Shown in pieces: positions 1-8,946 of a stretch of DNA of 24,294 nt. The notes beneath the pieces were generated by a model. That model was given only the letters and a program-made list of their open reading frames with translations, did no database searches and was not told the origin of the DNA. Position 1 is the stretch's first letter, and each line of letters begins with the position of its first letter. Source of the DNA: CG2-30-40-21 sp043806395 (GTDB taxonomy: Bacteria; UBA9089; CG2-30-40-21); assembly GCA_043806395.1 (NCBI GenBank), contig JAZDHC010000180.1:1-24294 (forward strand), given 5' to 3'. Made by a program: the position numbers and the translations under genes.

Positions 1-141
1 TTCACCTTTGTTTGAAAGCTTGCGGTTAGTTAAGAGTGCAATATTCCCCCTTAGAAAAGGGGGTTAGGGGGTTGTATTCTGTAGATGATGTCCCCTTGCC
101 CGAAAGGAATCATATGAAAAACGATGAAAGTGAACCGTCCC
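1..141. mobile_element. MITE/REP-like repeat element, copy 1 (cut by window edge)
   Basis: Bases 1-75 match 23425-23499 with only three differences, in the same orientation. The far copy is preceded by GGGACGG, so its left end reads GGGACGGTTCACC. Here the reverse complement, GTGAACCGTCCC, occurs at 130-141. That makes 1-141 look like an element with terminal inverted repeats whose first bases lie outside the window. Inside is a small hairpin, CCCCCTT-AGAA-AAGGGGG (46-63), followed by a G-rich tail. No coding capacity is seen. GGGACGGTTC-type ends are reminiscent of REP elements mobilised by RAYT (Y1) transposases, but this is from memory and no such transposase is in the window. Confidence 0.55.
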
Positions 142-171
142 GAGATGTGATTATCTTGACATTGTTAAATT

Positions 172-200
172 AGCCACAGAGGTCACAGAGTTCGCAGAGG
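172..200. repeat. Degraded 'CACAGAG' dispersed repeat
   Basis: The stretch GCCACAGAGGTCACAGAG and its continuation is a short imperfect tandem of CACAGAG-like units. It resembles intergenic repeats common in many bacterial genomes. A related phrase (GCCACGGAGACATGGAGA) occurs at 22837-22854. No gene was found in it. The repeat is seen directly; its origin is unknown. Confidence 0.35.
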
Positions 201-299
201 AAGAAAAAACCCACAAGATTACACGAGACAAACCAGCGGGGGACATAGCAAGGAATATGTGTTACCCTCTTTTGAACCATGCCGATTTGTGTCTTTCTT

Positions 300-340
300 G
301 CGATGGCAGGAATCCAGAAATTCCTGACCCCTGCCATCGC
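300..340. repeat. Nested perfect palindrome downstream of giant gene A
   Basis: GCGATGGCAGG (300-310) is the exact reverse complement of CCTGCCATCGC (330-340). Nested inside it, CAGGAAT (307-313) is the exact reverse complement of ATTCCTG (320-326). Two alternative hairpins can therefore form. It lies 24 nt beyond the stop codon of the leftward giant gene and could protect or end its mRNA. Neither strand shows a T-tract after it, so it is not a classical intrinsic terminator. It may equally be a dispersed palindromic repeat. Confidence 0.6.
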
Positions 341-364
341 GGGGAATATTGTGGATATGCCTGT

Positions 365-3300
365 TTATTTCACTATCGCCAATTTACCCACCTTCTTATG
401 GCTTTTTGGATCGGTTGCCAGATAGATGTAAATACCGCTTGCTATCACTTCACCCGAATCATTCTGCAAATTCCATATCTCCATTGGATTCTTTGCCTCT
501 ATTGTCCTGACCAACTCGCCAGCAATATTGTATATCTTGATGGTAGCATTCTCGCTCAGGTTGGCAAAGGTGATTTGATAGCCATGCTTTGAGGTTACAC
601 AGGGGCTGGGGTAGGCTATTACCCCATTCAATGTTGTCTGCCATGTAGGCATCATCAAGGCAAAGTAGGAGAAGCTGCCTACCACGCCAGCAACTGTATT
701 GTTCGCTTTGTCCCGACTAATATCTGTTACCCTTTCCCATGTTGTACTGCCTGAACCTAATCGATATCGATAGAGTTGCAGGTTATCCTCATTATTTCCA
801 GCAATGGCAACATCTGAGTAGGGGATGGTTACTGTAACCGTTGCACCTGTACTCAAAGTCAAGTTGCCGCTAATCTCAATCTTGCGGAGTGTTCCGGTCA
901 CTCTTTCCCAACCAGCAGGTACACTGCCGCCCGGATCTGGTGTTTGGCTCGTATTTATCTCAATAAAACCGTCTCCAGCTAATGAGCCAGCCTTGAGAGT
1001 AACCATTGTCTTGCCGTCATCAGCGACTATATTGCCAGCAGTTGCAGTACCCAAGGCAGTAATGGTTATGCTCTGGGTGGCTGCTGTTATGCTGCCACTC
1101 GCACTAACTGTGATAGTTATCGCAGCTGTAGATGTGCCATTGTACTTGTGGAAGAAGCTGGTGCTGTCAGCACCAGTTGGGATAACAAATGTTGCTGTTC
1201 CAGTCCATTGTGCCCCAGAAGAAGATTGACTGAACTTGCTCAACGATGAATCAGCGGTTACATTCACAGTAATTGTTGCTGGTGTAGCTACAGTAACCCC
1301 AGAGCTATTTTGTGCTTGGACAATTATAGCTGAGGATGCCATGCCAGCCGGGATGGTTTGTGAGTCTGGAGTAATAGCTAACTTGGTCACGGTCCCAAGG
1401 ATTATTGTAATTGCACAAGCCCTTTGAACCGTGTCAATATTGCCTGTTACTGTCCCTATCCCCGGTGCTTGAGCTGTCAACATGGCAGAAGATGCACTGC
1501 TTGGGCTGAAATTAATCGATGGGGCAGGGGCTACCTCCCATGTAGCTATCTTGTTCAACAGCTCACGGCCAGATTGATTGTATGCTCTGGCAGTAAAGAC
1601 TGCTGACTGACCTAATTGCAGGGTGGTTGGTCCGTCAACGGTTACGGTAGCAACACTTCCTTCACTTACGCTTATCTGTAAATTGCCCTGCTTTCCGCCA
1701 GCAGTAGCAATTACCCAGCCTGAGCCTGATGCCTTGGCGGTTACTGTAGCGGAGGTGCTTGTATTGCCAATCACCGTAATTGAGCCAACCGCTGCATCCC
1801 TTACCTCCCATGCAAAGGTTTGCCCGGCTATCTCTGCCCCAAACCTGTTGTAGGCATGTCCCACAAACATTGCTTGCTGACCTATTTCCATGCTGGTTGG
1901 ACTACCCACGATAGTTATGCTGGTAATATCACCCACTTCTATCGTGTATGTGCCGGTGGTTGCGATGGATATACTCTTGGTAGCAATTACCTTCACCGTT
2001 ACGGTGCCAGCCCCGGTAGCCTTCACTGTGATAGAGTTGGAGGAAGTGCCAATCATTGCCAATCCACTGCTTATTTCCCATGATGAGTAACTGACACCAG
2101 CCAATGGCTCGTTGCTTCCATTAAGTCCCTGAGCTGTAAGCGTCTTAGTCTCGCCAATCTCCATATTGCCTGAATTGGGGCTGATAATCACCTGCGTCAA
2201 TGTTCCGATCGCAGATTCAGGGGACAGAACACGAGTGGTTACACCAGCTGACATGTTGCCAATATTGCCTGCCTTATCCTTAGCCTTGCAATAGAAGGTG
2301 TAGGTATGTCCTACAATACCCACATACACCGCAGAGGTTTCCGTAAAAGTACCCCATGAGGTAGATGTATCGGTACCCACCATATATTCACCTATCTCGC
2401 CACCCGGATCAGACCCTGCCCAGCTCACCGTAAAGGTACTCCCCACCTGATATGGATCAAGAATAATCTGTGCAGACGGAGCAACCCCATCAACAATATG
2501 CTTAACCACTGGTGTATCCATAGGCTCATTGTAGTCAAACTTAATCGTAGCCTTATTGGTAATCGATGTGCCTGAGGCTAATGTCCCTATGGTGTCTACC
2601 TTGAATGAAAACCAGCCAATACCTGCATCCATAGGATTATTTGGCGGCAAGCCAAATTCATAGTCACCAAAGTCAAGATTCCAGGTAATTGTCCCCTCGC
2701 TTGGGTGATACCAGACCTGCAAGCCGCTCATAGCTATTATCTCATCCGCCTCTTCCCGAGTATATTGTGAAGATACTAATGGATCTATCTTAGCCTTTAA
2801 TTTAGCCCTCAACTGTTTATTGAATTCACCTACAGTAGAAACTGTCCCCCCTATACAAACATCCTCTATCTCCACCGTCTTCCAATCCAAATTAGCTGAC
2901 AATTTATCGCTAACCTCAATTTTAGTAGCATTAGCCGTTGCTGTAGCCATATTCTCAAACATAATGGTATAGGATATGGTTGTAGCTGTAGCCGGGACGA
3001 AATCCTGTGGAGAGGCAGTTTTTAGATTAGGATCATAGGAGCCAACCACATCCTCATACTCGTTTGCCTCATTATTTGCATTATCAGACTCTGAAGTAGT
3101 TGTTGTAACTGTTGCCTTACTATAGAGTCTGGTGCCACCTTGTGTGTTCGTTTTTACCATAATCTTTGCCCGCAATTGTCTTCTTTCATCAGGGAGCATA
3201 GAACCAACTGACCATGTAACAGTATTTAGTGAGGAGTTATAATTCCCCTGAGGATAACAATAGTCATAGGTTACATGACATGTACTTGGCAATGTAAGGG

Positions 3301-6300
3301 TAACTACAACATTTTCAGCCTTACCTGTTCCCTCGTTGGTGCAGGTAACAAAAAGGTTTTTCTTAAACCCTGGTCTGGCTATTTCACCCTTTACCTCTAC
3401 AGCTATATCAGCCTTTTCTTCTACCACCCGAGTTTTCCACTGGGAATCATTATTTTTCGGATTATTGTCAGTAGGCAATACTGTGATTTCAACATTATTG
3501 GTGATAAACTTATTATTAGTGGGAAGATTTCCAGATACCAATACCCTCATATCAAAGTTGGTGTTAAACCCGTGCCTGATCTTTGGTATTCTCCAGATAA
3601 CCTTATGTCCAATAATCTGGGGTGGATATTTACAATCAAGTTCACTACCCATATAAGTTTCACCATCATCCAATGTATCAACTATCTCTATGTTCCTTGC
3701 ATCTGTGTTCCCGGCATTGCCATAATGAATGGTGTAAACTATCTCCTTGCCAGGGGATGTTTTTTTTGGACCATGCTTGATGACATGCAGGTTTGTAACT
3801 GGATTGACTACATTAGATGAACAGCTACACCAATTATTATTGGGGTTGCTGTCAGGCTGTAGAGATGTAATCAAGGCACTATTGTATACCTTATCTGAAT
3901 GCTTATAGCCCTCGAAATTTGCTGTTCCCACTATGCTTATATATCCATAACTATTAGGAGATAAATCTCCCAGATTCCATGTAACAATCTGACCATTAAC
4001 CGATGGTGTGCCTATCTGTTTATAAGAACCATCCCTCCAATTGCAATAACTTCCGTAACAATTTTTATAACTTACACCAGAGGGCAGGGTGTCAATAATT
4101 TTTACCTCTTTAGCCGTGGTATTGCCATCATTAGAGAACCAGACCCAATACCATATATCATTAATTCCCCGAATAACCTCTTTAGGACCTCCTTTGCCAA
4201 TGGTTAAATTTACTGTGGGTGACTTTACTGTTGTTGTCCAGTTGCTCGTATTATTATTAGAAGACTTTTCTGTGTCGCGTGACCATATCTCAATCTTGTT
4301 TGTAAGTTGGGTATTAACCGTCAGGGTGCCTACCTTAACCTTAAGGATAAATGACTTATAGCTATCCCACCAAGAAACACTACTCATAGCATTGATCATT
4401 CCTACTGTCCAGATGAGCTTCTTTTGGCCTGTACTGGTAGTAGTAACAGTTAAAGGCAGCCCACTGGTATCTGTAGCATACTCTACCCCAAGTGGCAGGG
4501 TATCAGTGAGAGTAGCAGCATGGGCTGTATCTGGCCCATTGTTATAATAACTAATGCTATATGCTATCTCATCACCAGGGGCACATTCAGCTGGTCCTGA
4601 TTTCCAGATAGAAAGGTCAACCTGTTTGGGGATAACTATGGTCTTGAAATTCATACTATTTGGATATTGCCCTTCTTCTGGAGAGGTAGTTGTAATCTCA
4701 ACAAAATTATCCAGATTGATACTTGTATGACCTGCAGGCAGGATACTATCAGATATCGTTCCTTTTATAAATAAATAGAACCAGCAGGGCGAGACATCCA
4801 GAGCAACAGATGAATCCCTTGAAGCACTTAAGGTACCTATGTTATTCCATGTAAGAACCTGCTGTCTTCGAACTCCATCGCCAATGGTTGTTATTGTAGG
4901 GCTTCCTATCTTTCTTGTACCAGGGTATTCTGTAATGCTTTGCATTGTAAATCCAATGGGCAGGGTATCCTTTAATGTTACACCCCCAGCATCCGAGTAG
5001 CCATAATTACCACCATAAATATTATATGTTACAACCTGACCGGGACAGGATTCATAGGGTCCATACTTATAAACACATACATCAGCCTTGCCAGTCATTA
5101 TTCGTGTTATAAAATCATCTCCATTATTCTCCATATTACTATCTGTTGGTATAGTCTCAATATGAACCTTATTAACTATATAAGGATTATTACCAGTTGA
5201 TATGGTTCCTGACTCAGTAGTTCGATAATTTATTATCTGTGGGCAAACATCTAAGAGCACTTCCACTAAGGTACAACTGCCTGCAGGTAATATTCGTTGA
5301 ATATTCCAGATGAGGTGCCAGCCTATTCCTGTTACTATCCCTGTTCCTACTGATACATTTTGACGCTCTCTCTCAACCTGTATAGGTGTCCCAACCGTCC
5401 GTGTATTACTATTTTCAACCCATGTCAACCCTATGGGTAAGGTATCCGTAAGTGTTCCACCAGTAATATCTGTTTCCCCAACATTATTCAGCCAGAAGCG
5501 ATAAATTATTTTGCCGCCAGGTATAATCTCCCATGAGCCATACTTTAAGAGGTCTAAGTCTGTAATAGATTCATCGGTGGTGCTTGTCCATGTAGCAAAG
5601 TTATTATTCCAATTGCTGTCATCCTGTGGGATAATGGCGACATAGTTGGTAAGAGAGGTGCCTATGGTTACTGTTCCAGGGACGAAAACCGTTACTGTAG
5701 CAAATTGCATAACATCATTTGAGATGCTTACCTGCCAGCTATATCTATTCCCGATTATGCTCGGAGTTCCCATACTACTGCTGACAAATCTTGTTTCCCA
5801 TGGCAGGGTATCGGTAATAGTAGCCGTTCCATCTCCACCTGATAGTCTCTGATATTGGATAGTGTAAGAAACATTTGTGTTAAGTTTTGCTTCATCAGGT
5901 CCCTTCTTTGTTATCATCAAGTCAACTGGTGCAATGACAGTGGTAGTCCATGTGGTTTGATTGTCAGCCGGGTTGCTCTCTGGTTGACTGCATAAGATAT
6001 TAACCACATTGCTTATCATGCCAGTAGTGCTGCTGCCAACATTTACAGTCAACTCAAAACTCCCCCTTGCTTGAGCAGGAAGGATGTCTATTGACCAGCT
6101 ACGGGTGGTAGTACCAGTTCCAGCACCAATGGTAGAAGTAGCATAACCAACACCAGAGGGCAAGGTATCTGTAATAATCACATTTGTGGCATTAAGCTGG
6201 CTATTATTGTGATAGCTGATCAGGTATTTAATTACTTGACCTGGCTTAGCCACGCCCGGTCCCTGCTTTTCAATCACCAGATCCACCTTTGACGGTTTAA

Positions 6301-8395
6301 CCACAGTTACGCACGATGCCTGATTATTAGCTGTATTTACTTCTGTTTTAGCCCCAACTATGCTGACCACATTGGTAATGTTGCCCAGAGTGGTTGAATC
6401 TACCTTAACAATCAAATCAAACTCAATCGGGGTTTGGACCGAAAGACTGTTGATTGACCAGACAAGGGTTTTGCTATTGTTATGAAGGCTTGGCGCACCT
6501 AATGTATTGCTTATGTAGCTTACCCCTGCAGGCAGATAATCAGTCAGGGTAACATCGGTTGCTAAGATATTGCCAAGGTTATTGCAGGTTATCTTGTAGG
6601 TAAAGGTTGCACCTTGCAATACCTCTATTGGGGATGTCTTGCTTACAGCCAGATCAATCATTCTTGCTTTAGCCACAGTGGTAAAGGTGGAGCGATTGTA
6701 GTCAAAATTGCGCTCAGTACCAAGAGAGGTGGCTATCTCAGCCACATTGGTCAGGCTGCCAACAACATTTATACCAACGATTACGGTTATCTCAGCATAC
6801 CTTTCAGCTCCGTCAGGATCTACAGATGCAGATGGAATAGGGGTAATATCCCATGTAAGGGTATTGCCATTAATAGTTGGGCTTCCAAGTGTGGAGGTTG
6901 CATAAGTAACCCCTGGCGGCAGTATATCCTTCAGGGTTACACCGCTTGCCTCACTACAACCCGCATTGCCATACCAGATGCAATATTTCATCGAATCGCC
7001 TTGTCGCACCTCTTCATCTCCAACCTTAATTATCGTCAGGTCAGGCCTGACCTTAACCGATGCTGTGGCTGTACCACTTATGGTAAGGTATGTGCCTGTA
7101 ATCGTCCATGTGCCCTTTTCCTTAGCTGTGTATATATTCTTGGTCATTGTGCCAAGGAGGTCATCTGTAGAATAGGTTGAGCTGCCTGTTACTGTCCATG
7201 TATTGCCCTTCATATCTACGGCTGTGGCTGTATAGGTGGCTGTTTCAAATATCCAGATTGTTGAAAAGGCTGGGGTAAGTTCAAGCAATGCGACTGTGCC
7301 ATGGGTAACGGCAACCGAGGCAGTACCCACCTTGCCTGAGTATGTGCCTGTAATTATCCAATTACCAACCTGTCCGGCGGTGTAGGTATTGGTTGCCATG
7401 TTGCCCTTGGGATCATTTGTGCCAAAGGTCGTTGAGCCGGTTACGACCCATGTGTTATTCGCTGCATCCATGGCTGTGGCTGTGTAGGGTATTGTTCCGC
7501 CAGATGCAACGCTTGCAGTGGCTGGCGTAATCTTGATCGATGCGGCTATGCCATGAGTTGTGACTGTCACCGAGGCAGTACCCACCTTGCCTGAGTATGT
7601 GCCTGTAATCACATGTATACCAATCTCGCCAGCGGTGTAAATATTGCCACTGGTTATGTTGCCCTTGGGATCACTCGTACCAAAGGTAGTTGAGCCGGTT
7701 ACGACCCATGTGTTGCTGTTCGCATCCATGGCTGTGGCTATGTAGGTTACCGTTTCGCCAGAGGCAACGCTTGCAGTGGCTGGCGTAATCTTGATCGATG
7801 CGACTGTGCCATGGGTAACGGCAACCGAGGCAGTATCCATCAGTGTGGTGTATGTGCCTGTAATTGTCCAATTACCAATCTGCCCGGCAGTGTAGGTGTT
7901 GACTGTCATGCTGCCAACATCTGCCGTAAAATTTGTATTGCTTGTTACTGTCCAGCTTCCTCCTGATACAGTAGACATAGCCGTAGCCGTATAAGTAGTA
8001 CTTAAGCCTGAAGGGAGAGAAATATAAAATGGCGAGATAATCAGGGTATCAGGGAGATAAAAATATTGCTCGTTTTCTATATCATCATTAACTTTGACTT
8101 TAACTGTCTCGCTTCCTTGAGGTTGAATAGTAGCGGTAAATGTTGTGGTAAATGAGCCGTTCTCATCAGTAGTTGCAAAAGCAATACTCTGGGTTGTCCC
8201 AAAGTCTATCTTAACCTGGGTTGATGTACCAAAGGATGCTCCCTGTACTGTGACAAGGGTACCCACCGTACCAGTGGTAGGCGTGACTTTGATATCTGCA
8301 CCTACCCCCCATGCCCAGCCATTTGCAGCAAACCCCATAATCACCAACACCATCACAAACCCATACACCCTGATACTACCCATTACCTTTTTCAT
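365..8395 (-). CDS. Giant secreted DUF11/Ig-like repeat protein with C-terminal sorting-like domain (protein A)
   Basis: 2,676 aa, complete. Starts at ATG 8395 with AAGGAGG ten bases upstream. A signal peptide is visible (about residues 1-28: basic MKKVMGSIR, hydrophobic core, ANGWA). Then come an IPT/TIG-like segment (about 31-115) and about four BIG-like repeats of roughly 85-100 aa (about 120-450; ITPATASVASG, TYTAG, GTYSGKVGTASV). Ten DUF11 repeats follow (about 451-1785; VDL.I.K.GP, Y.I.Y.N.G, TDTLP.GV). Next are a DPNLKTASP domain (about 1788-1965), an Ig/FN3-like domain (about 1969-2062), four BIG2-like domains (about 2067-2448) and a beta-rich ZU5-like region (about 2449-2581). The C-terminal FlgD-Ig/Por-sorting-like domain is at about 2590-2676 (AYPSPC, IKIYNIAGELV, SGIYIYL, GKLAIVK). 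No enzyme motif was found. Role inferred: extracellular or surface adhesin or scaffold, exported by Sec and then handled at the outer membrane. Its C-terminal half is paralogous to protein B. Confidence 0.93.
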   Translation of the reverse strand: MKKVMGSIRVYGFVMVLVIMGFAANGWAWGVGADIKVTPTTGTVGTLVTVQGASFGTSTQVKIDFGTTQSIAFATTDENGSFTTTFTATIQPQGSETVKVKVNDDIENEQYFYLPDTLIISPFYISLPSGLSTTYTATAMSTVSGGSWTVTSNTNFTADVGSMTVNTYTAGQIGNWTITGTYTTLMDTASVAVTHGTVASIKITPATASVASGETVTYIATAMDANSNTWVVTGSTTFGTSDPKGNITSGNIYTAGEIGIHVITGTYSGKVGTASVTVTTHGIAASIKITPATASVASGGTIPYTATAMDAANNTWVVTGSTTFGTNDPKGNMATNTYTAGQVGNWIITGTYSGKVGTASVAVTHGTVALLELTPAFSTIWIFETATYTATAVDMKGNTWTVTGSSTYSTDDLLGTMTKNIYTAKEKGTWTITGTYLTISGTATASVKVRPDLTIIKVGDEEVRQGDSMKYCIWYGNAGCSEASGVTLKDILPPGVTYATSTLGSPTINGNTLTWDITPIPSASVDPDGAERYAEITVIVGINVVGSLTNVAEIATSLGTERNFDYNRSTFTTVAKARMIDLAVSKTSPIEVLQGATFTYKITCNNLGNILATDVTLTDYLPAGVSYISNTLGAPSLHNNSKTLVWSINSLSVQTPIEFDLIVKVDSTTLGNITNVVSIVGAKTEVNTANNQASCVTVVKPSKVDLVIEKQGPGVAKPGQVIKYLISYHNNSQLNATNVIITDTLPSGVGYATSTIGAGTGTTTRSWSIDILPAQARGSFELTVNVGSSTTGMISNVVNILCSQPESNPADNQTTWTTTVIAPVDLMITKKGPDEAKLNTNVSYTIQYQRLSGGDGTATITDTLPWETRFVSSSMGTPSIIGNRYSWQVSISNDVMQFATVTVFVPGTVTIGTSLTNYVAIIPQDDSNWNNNFATWTSTTDESITDLDLLKYGSWEIIPGGKIIYRFWLNNVGETDITGGTLTDTLPIGLTWVENSNTRTVGTPIQVERERQNVSVGTGIVTGIGWHLIWNIQRILPAGSCTLVEVLLDVCPQIINYRTTESGTISTGNNPYIVNKVHIETIPTDSNMENNGDDFITRIMTGKADVCVYKYGPYESCPGQVVTYNIYGGNYGYSDAGGVTLKDTLPIGFTMQSITEYPGTRKIGSPTITTIGDGVRRQQVLTWNNIGTLSASRDSSVALDVSPCWFYLFIKGTISDSILPAGHTSINLDNFVEITTTSPEEGQYPNSMNFKTIVIPKQVDLSIWKSGPAECAPGDEIAYSISYYNNGPDTAHAATLTDTLPLGVEYATDTSGLPLTVTTTSTGQKKLIWTVGMINAMSSVSWWDSYKSFILKVKVGTLTVNTQLTNKIEIWSRDTEKSSNNNTSNWTTTVKSPTVNLTIGKGGPKEVIRGINDIWYWVWFSNDGNTTAKEVKIIDTLPSGVSYKNCYGSYCNWRDGSYKQIGTPSVNGQIVTWNLGDLSPNSYGYISIVGTANFEGYKHSDKVYNSALITSLQPDSNPNNNWCSCSSNVVNPVTNLHVIKHGPKKTSPGKEIVYTIHYGNAGNTDARNIEIVDTLDDGETYMGSELDCKYPPQIIGHKVIWRIPKIRHGFNTNFDMRVLVSGNLPTNNKFITNNVEITVLPTDNNPKNNDSQWKTRVVEEKADIAVEVKGEIARPGFKKNLFVTCTNEGTGKAENVVVTLTLPSTCHVTYDYCYPQGNYNSSLNTVTWSVGSMLPDERRQLRAKIMVKTNTQGGTRLYSKATVTTTTSESDNANNEANEYEDVVGSYDPNLKTASPQDFVPATATTISYTIMFENMATATANATKIEVSDKLSANLDWKTVEIEDVCIGGTVSTVGEFNKQLRAKLKAKIDPLVSSQYTREEADEIIAMSGLQVWYHPSEGTITWNLDFGDYEFGLPPNNPMDAGIGWFSFKVDTIGTLASGTSITNKATIKFDYNEPMDTPVVKHIVDGVAPSAQIILDPYQVGSTFTVSWAGSDPGGEIGEYMVGTDTSTSWGTFTETSAVYVGIVGHTYTFYCKAKDKAGNIGNMSAGVTTRVLSPESAIGTLTQVIISPNSGNMEIGETKTLTAQGLNGSNEPLAGVSYSSWEISSGLAMIGTSSNSITVKATGAGTVTVKVIATKSISIATTGTYTIEVGDITSITIVGSPTSMEIGQQAMFVGHAYNRFGAEIAGQTFAWEVRDAAVGSITVIGNTSTSATVTAKASGSGWVIATAGGKQGNLQISVSEGSVATVTVDGPTTLQLGQSAVFTARAYNQSGRELLNKIATWEVAPAPSINFSPSSASSAMLTAQAPGIGTVTGNIDTVQRACAITIILGTVTKLAITPDSQTIPAGMASSAIIVQAQNSSGVTVATPATITVNVTADSSLSKFSQSSSGAQWTGTATFVIPTGADSTSFFHKYNGTSTAAITITVSASGSITAATQSITITALGTATAGNIVADDGKTMVTLKAGSLAGDGFIEINTSQTPDPGGSVPAGWERVTGTLRKIEISGNLTLSTGATVTVTIPYSDVAIAGNNEDNLQLYRYRLGSGSTTWERVTDISRDKANNTVAGVVGSFSYFALMMPTWQTTLNGVIAYPSPCVTSKHGYQITFANLSENATIKIYNIAGELVRTIEAKNPMEIWNLQNDSGEVIASGIYIYLATDPKSHKKVGKLAIVK
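3040..7046 (-). repeat. DUF11 repeat array (10 units) in protein A
   Basis: Ten tandem domains of about 134 aa, each opening with a DL.I.K.GP-like strand and containing a (T/K)DTLP.GV turn. They are recognised by PDLTIIKVG, IDLAVSKTS, VDLVIEKQG, VDLMITKKG, TDLDLLKYG, ADVCVYKYG, VDLSIWKSG, VNLTIGKGG, TNLHVIKHG and ADIAVEVKG. The last unit is divergent. DUF11 domains form Ig-like stalks in many surface proteins. The units have diverged at the DNA level, so this array is old. Confidence 0.85.
7288..7865 (-). repeat. Near-identical tandem repeats (~255-258 bp period) within protein A
   Basis: Three consecutive BIG-like units keep long identical DNA blocks. A 38-bp block at 7288-7325 recurs at 7798-7835. 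A 41-bp block at 7314-7354 recurs at 7569-7609. A 39-bp block at 7506-7544 recurs at 7764-7802. The mosaic pattern (units 1 and 3 share one end, units 1 and 2 the other) points to recent unequal crossing-over or gene conversion. The period is a multiple of three, so unit gain or loss would keep the frame. Confidence 0.85.
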
Positions 8396-8405
8396 TTTAC
8401 TCTTT

Positions 8406-8412
8406 CCTCCTT
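8406..8412 (-). promoter_or_regulatory. Ribosome binding site of protein A
   Basis: Read leftward, this is AAGGAGG, ten bases before ATG 8395. It supports that start over any internal methionine and lies about 19 nt after the terminator-like hairpin in the leader. Confidence 0.8.
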
Positions 8413-8430
8413 CACTTTAATTTTAATGAT

Positions 8431-8469
8431 AAAAAAAGCGGTTCAGGCTTAATACAAACCTGTCCGCTT
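8431..8469 (-). terminator. Terminator-like hairpin in the leader of protein A (possible attenuator)
   Basis: On the minus strand, AAGCGG and CAGG (8469-8464, 8462-8459) pair with CCTG and CCGCTT (8447-8444, 8441-8436) around a loop of about 11 nt, with a small asymmetric bulge. Seven T residues follow (8437-8431). This is the form of an intrinsic terminator. No complete upstream gene is read leftward into it, and the giant gene's ribosome binding site follows within 20 nt. It is therefore placed to end transcription early, as an attenuator does. Function is inferred; no known riboswitch aptamer was recognised upstream. Confidence 0.55.
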
Positions 8470-8574
8470 AATATTTACTAAAGATAGAGAACAGATACAA
8501 GACCTGTCCCTACGATTGGTCGTTACAATTCGCAATTGATTAAAACAAATTACAGGAAGAATCCTGGTCATCAT
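8449..8574 (-). CDS. Possible leader peptide (uORF) upstream of protein A
   Basis: A 41-codon ORF starts at ATG 8574 with GGAGGA (8586-8581) six bases upstream and ends at TAA (8451-8449) in the loop of the terminator-like hairpin. It reads MMTRILPVICFNQLRIV and onward, ending TGLY, with no recognisable domain. A ribosome reaching its stop would cover the 5' arm of the hairpin, the geometry expected of a translation-coupled attenuator. In favour are the good Shine-Dalgarno sequence and spacing. Against are the lack of a run of regulatory codons and its overlap with a dispersed-repeat-like sequence. It may be a chance ORF. Confidence 0.3.
   Translation of the reverse strand: MMTRILPVICFNQLRIVTTNRRDRSCICSLSLVNIKRTGLY
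8489..8513. repeat. Dispersed-repeat-like inverted sequence in the intergenic region
   Basis: Positions 8491-8507 (ACAGATACAAGACCTGT) have self-complementary ends, and CCCTACGA follows. This resembles short intergenic repeats of the 'GTAGGGACAGGT' style seen in many genomes. ACCTGTCC at the right side recurs at 8458-8465 inside the terminator-like hairpin, so the two could offer alternative pairings. Confidence 0.35.
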
Positions 8575-8683
8575 TCCCATTCCTCCATTTTATTTTTTTG
8601 TTGGTCGAAACTAAATTACGAGATATATAATTGAAGCTCAATAGAAAGAACACATGAAAGTTGTCAAAAAGTAAGATACTTAA

Positions 8684-8712
8684 TATATACCACAATATTT
8701 TCGTTTTGTCAA
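8684..8712 (-). promoter_or_regulatory. Candidate sigma70-type promoter for protein A
   Basis: Read leftward: TTGACA (8712-8707), a 17-base spacer, then TATATA (8689-8684). Transcription would start near 8677 and give a leader of about 280 nt containing the small ORF and the terminator-like hairpin. This is the best match found upstream of the leftward gene, chosen by eye. Confidence 0.5.
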
Positions 8713-8783
8713 GAAAAAATTTACACTTTTTGAAAATCCGATATAAATATTATTAAAAAATACATTATTGCACATAATATCAG

Positions 8784-8807
8784 GCGAATGCTCAATTAAT
8801 TATTCGC
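8784..8807. promoter_or_regulatory. Inverted repeat between divergent promoters (possible operator)
   Basis: GCGAAT (8784-8789) and ATTCGC (8802-8807) are reverse complements around an AT-rich centre, midway between the two candidate divergent promoters. It could be a regulator site shared by both genes. Six-base arms are short and this may be chance. Confidence 0.25.
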
Positions 8808-8876
8808 TTAGATTTGCTGACGCTTTATTAAAAAATAACTGCACAACTTCAACTTGTAAAAAATGCAAAAAAATAC

Positions 8877-8905
8877 TTGACAAATTAAACGATGTGGAGT
8901 ACAAT
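8877..8905 (+). promoter_or_regulatory. Strong sigma70-type promoter for the protein B operon
   Basis: TTGACA (8877-8882), exactly 17 bases, then TACAAT (8900-8905). This is a near-consensus promoter. Transcription would start near 8912, giving a leader of about 205 nt that contains the 13-bp tandem repeat, the solitary CRISPR-type repeat and the AT-rich run before the ribosome binding site at 9105. Confidence 0.65.
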
Positions 8906-8920
8906 ATTTATCAGCTTATC

Positions 8921-8946
8921 AAATTGCACTTCTAAATTGCACTTCT
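8921..8946. repeat. 13-bp perfect tandem duplication
   Basis: AAATTGCACTTCT occurs twice back to back (8921-8933 and 8934-8946), just after the expected transcription start and 14 bp before the CRISPR-type repeat. It is either a small slippage duplication or a paired protein or RNA binding site in the leader. Confidence 0.85.

Noticed and set aside
257..592. Plus-strand frame of 111 codons at the left end
   Set aside because: It overlaps the palindrome and the 3' end of giant gene A on the other strand; the composition is that of an antisense shadow.
8401..8680. Known riboswitch (for example cyclic di-GMP) in the leader of protein A
   Set aside because: No conserved aptamer core was recognised; only the terminator-like hairpin and small ORF are supported.
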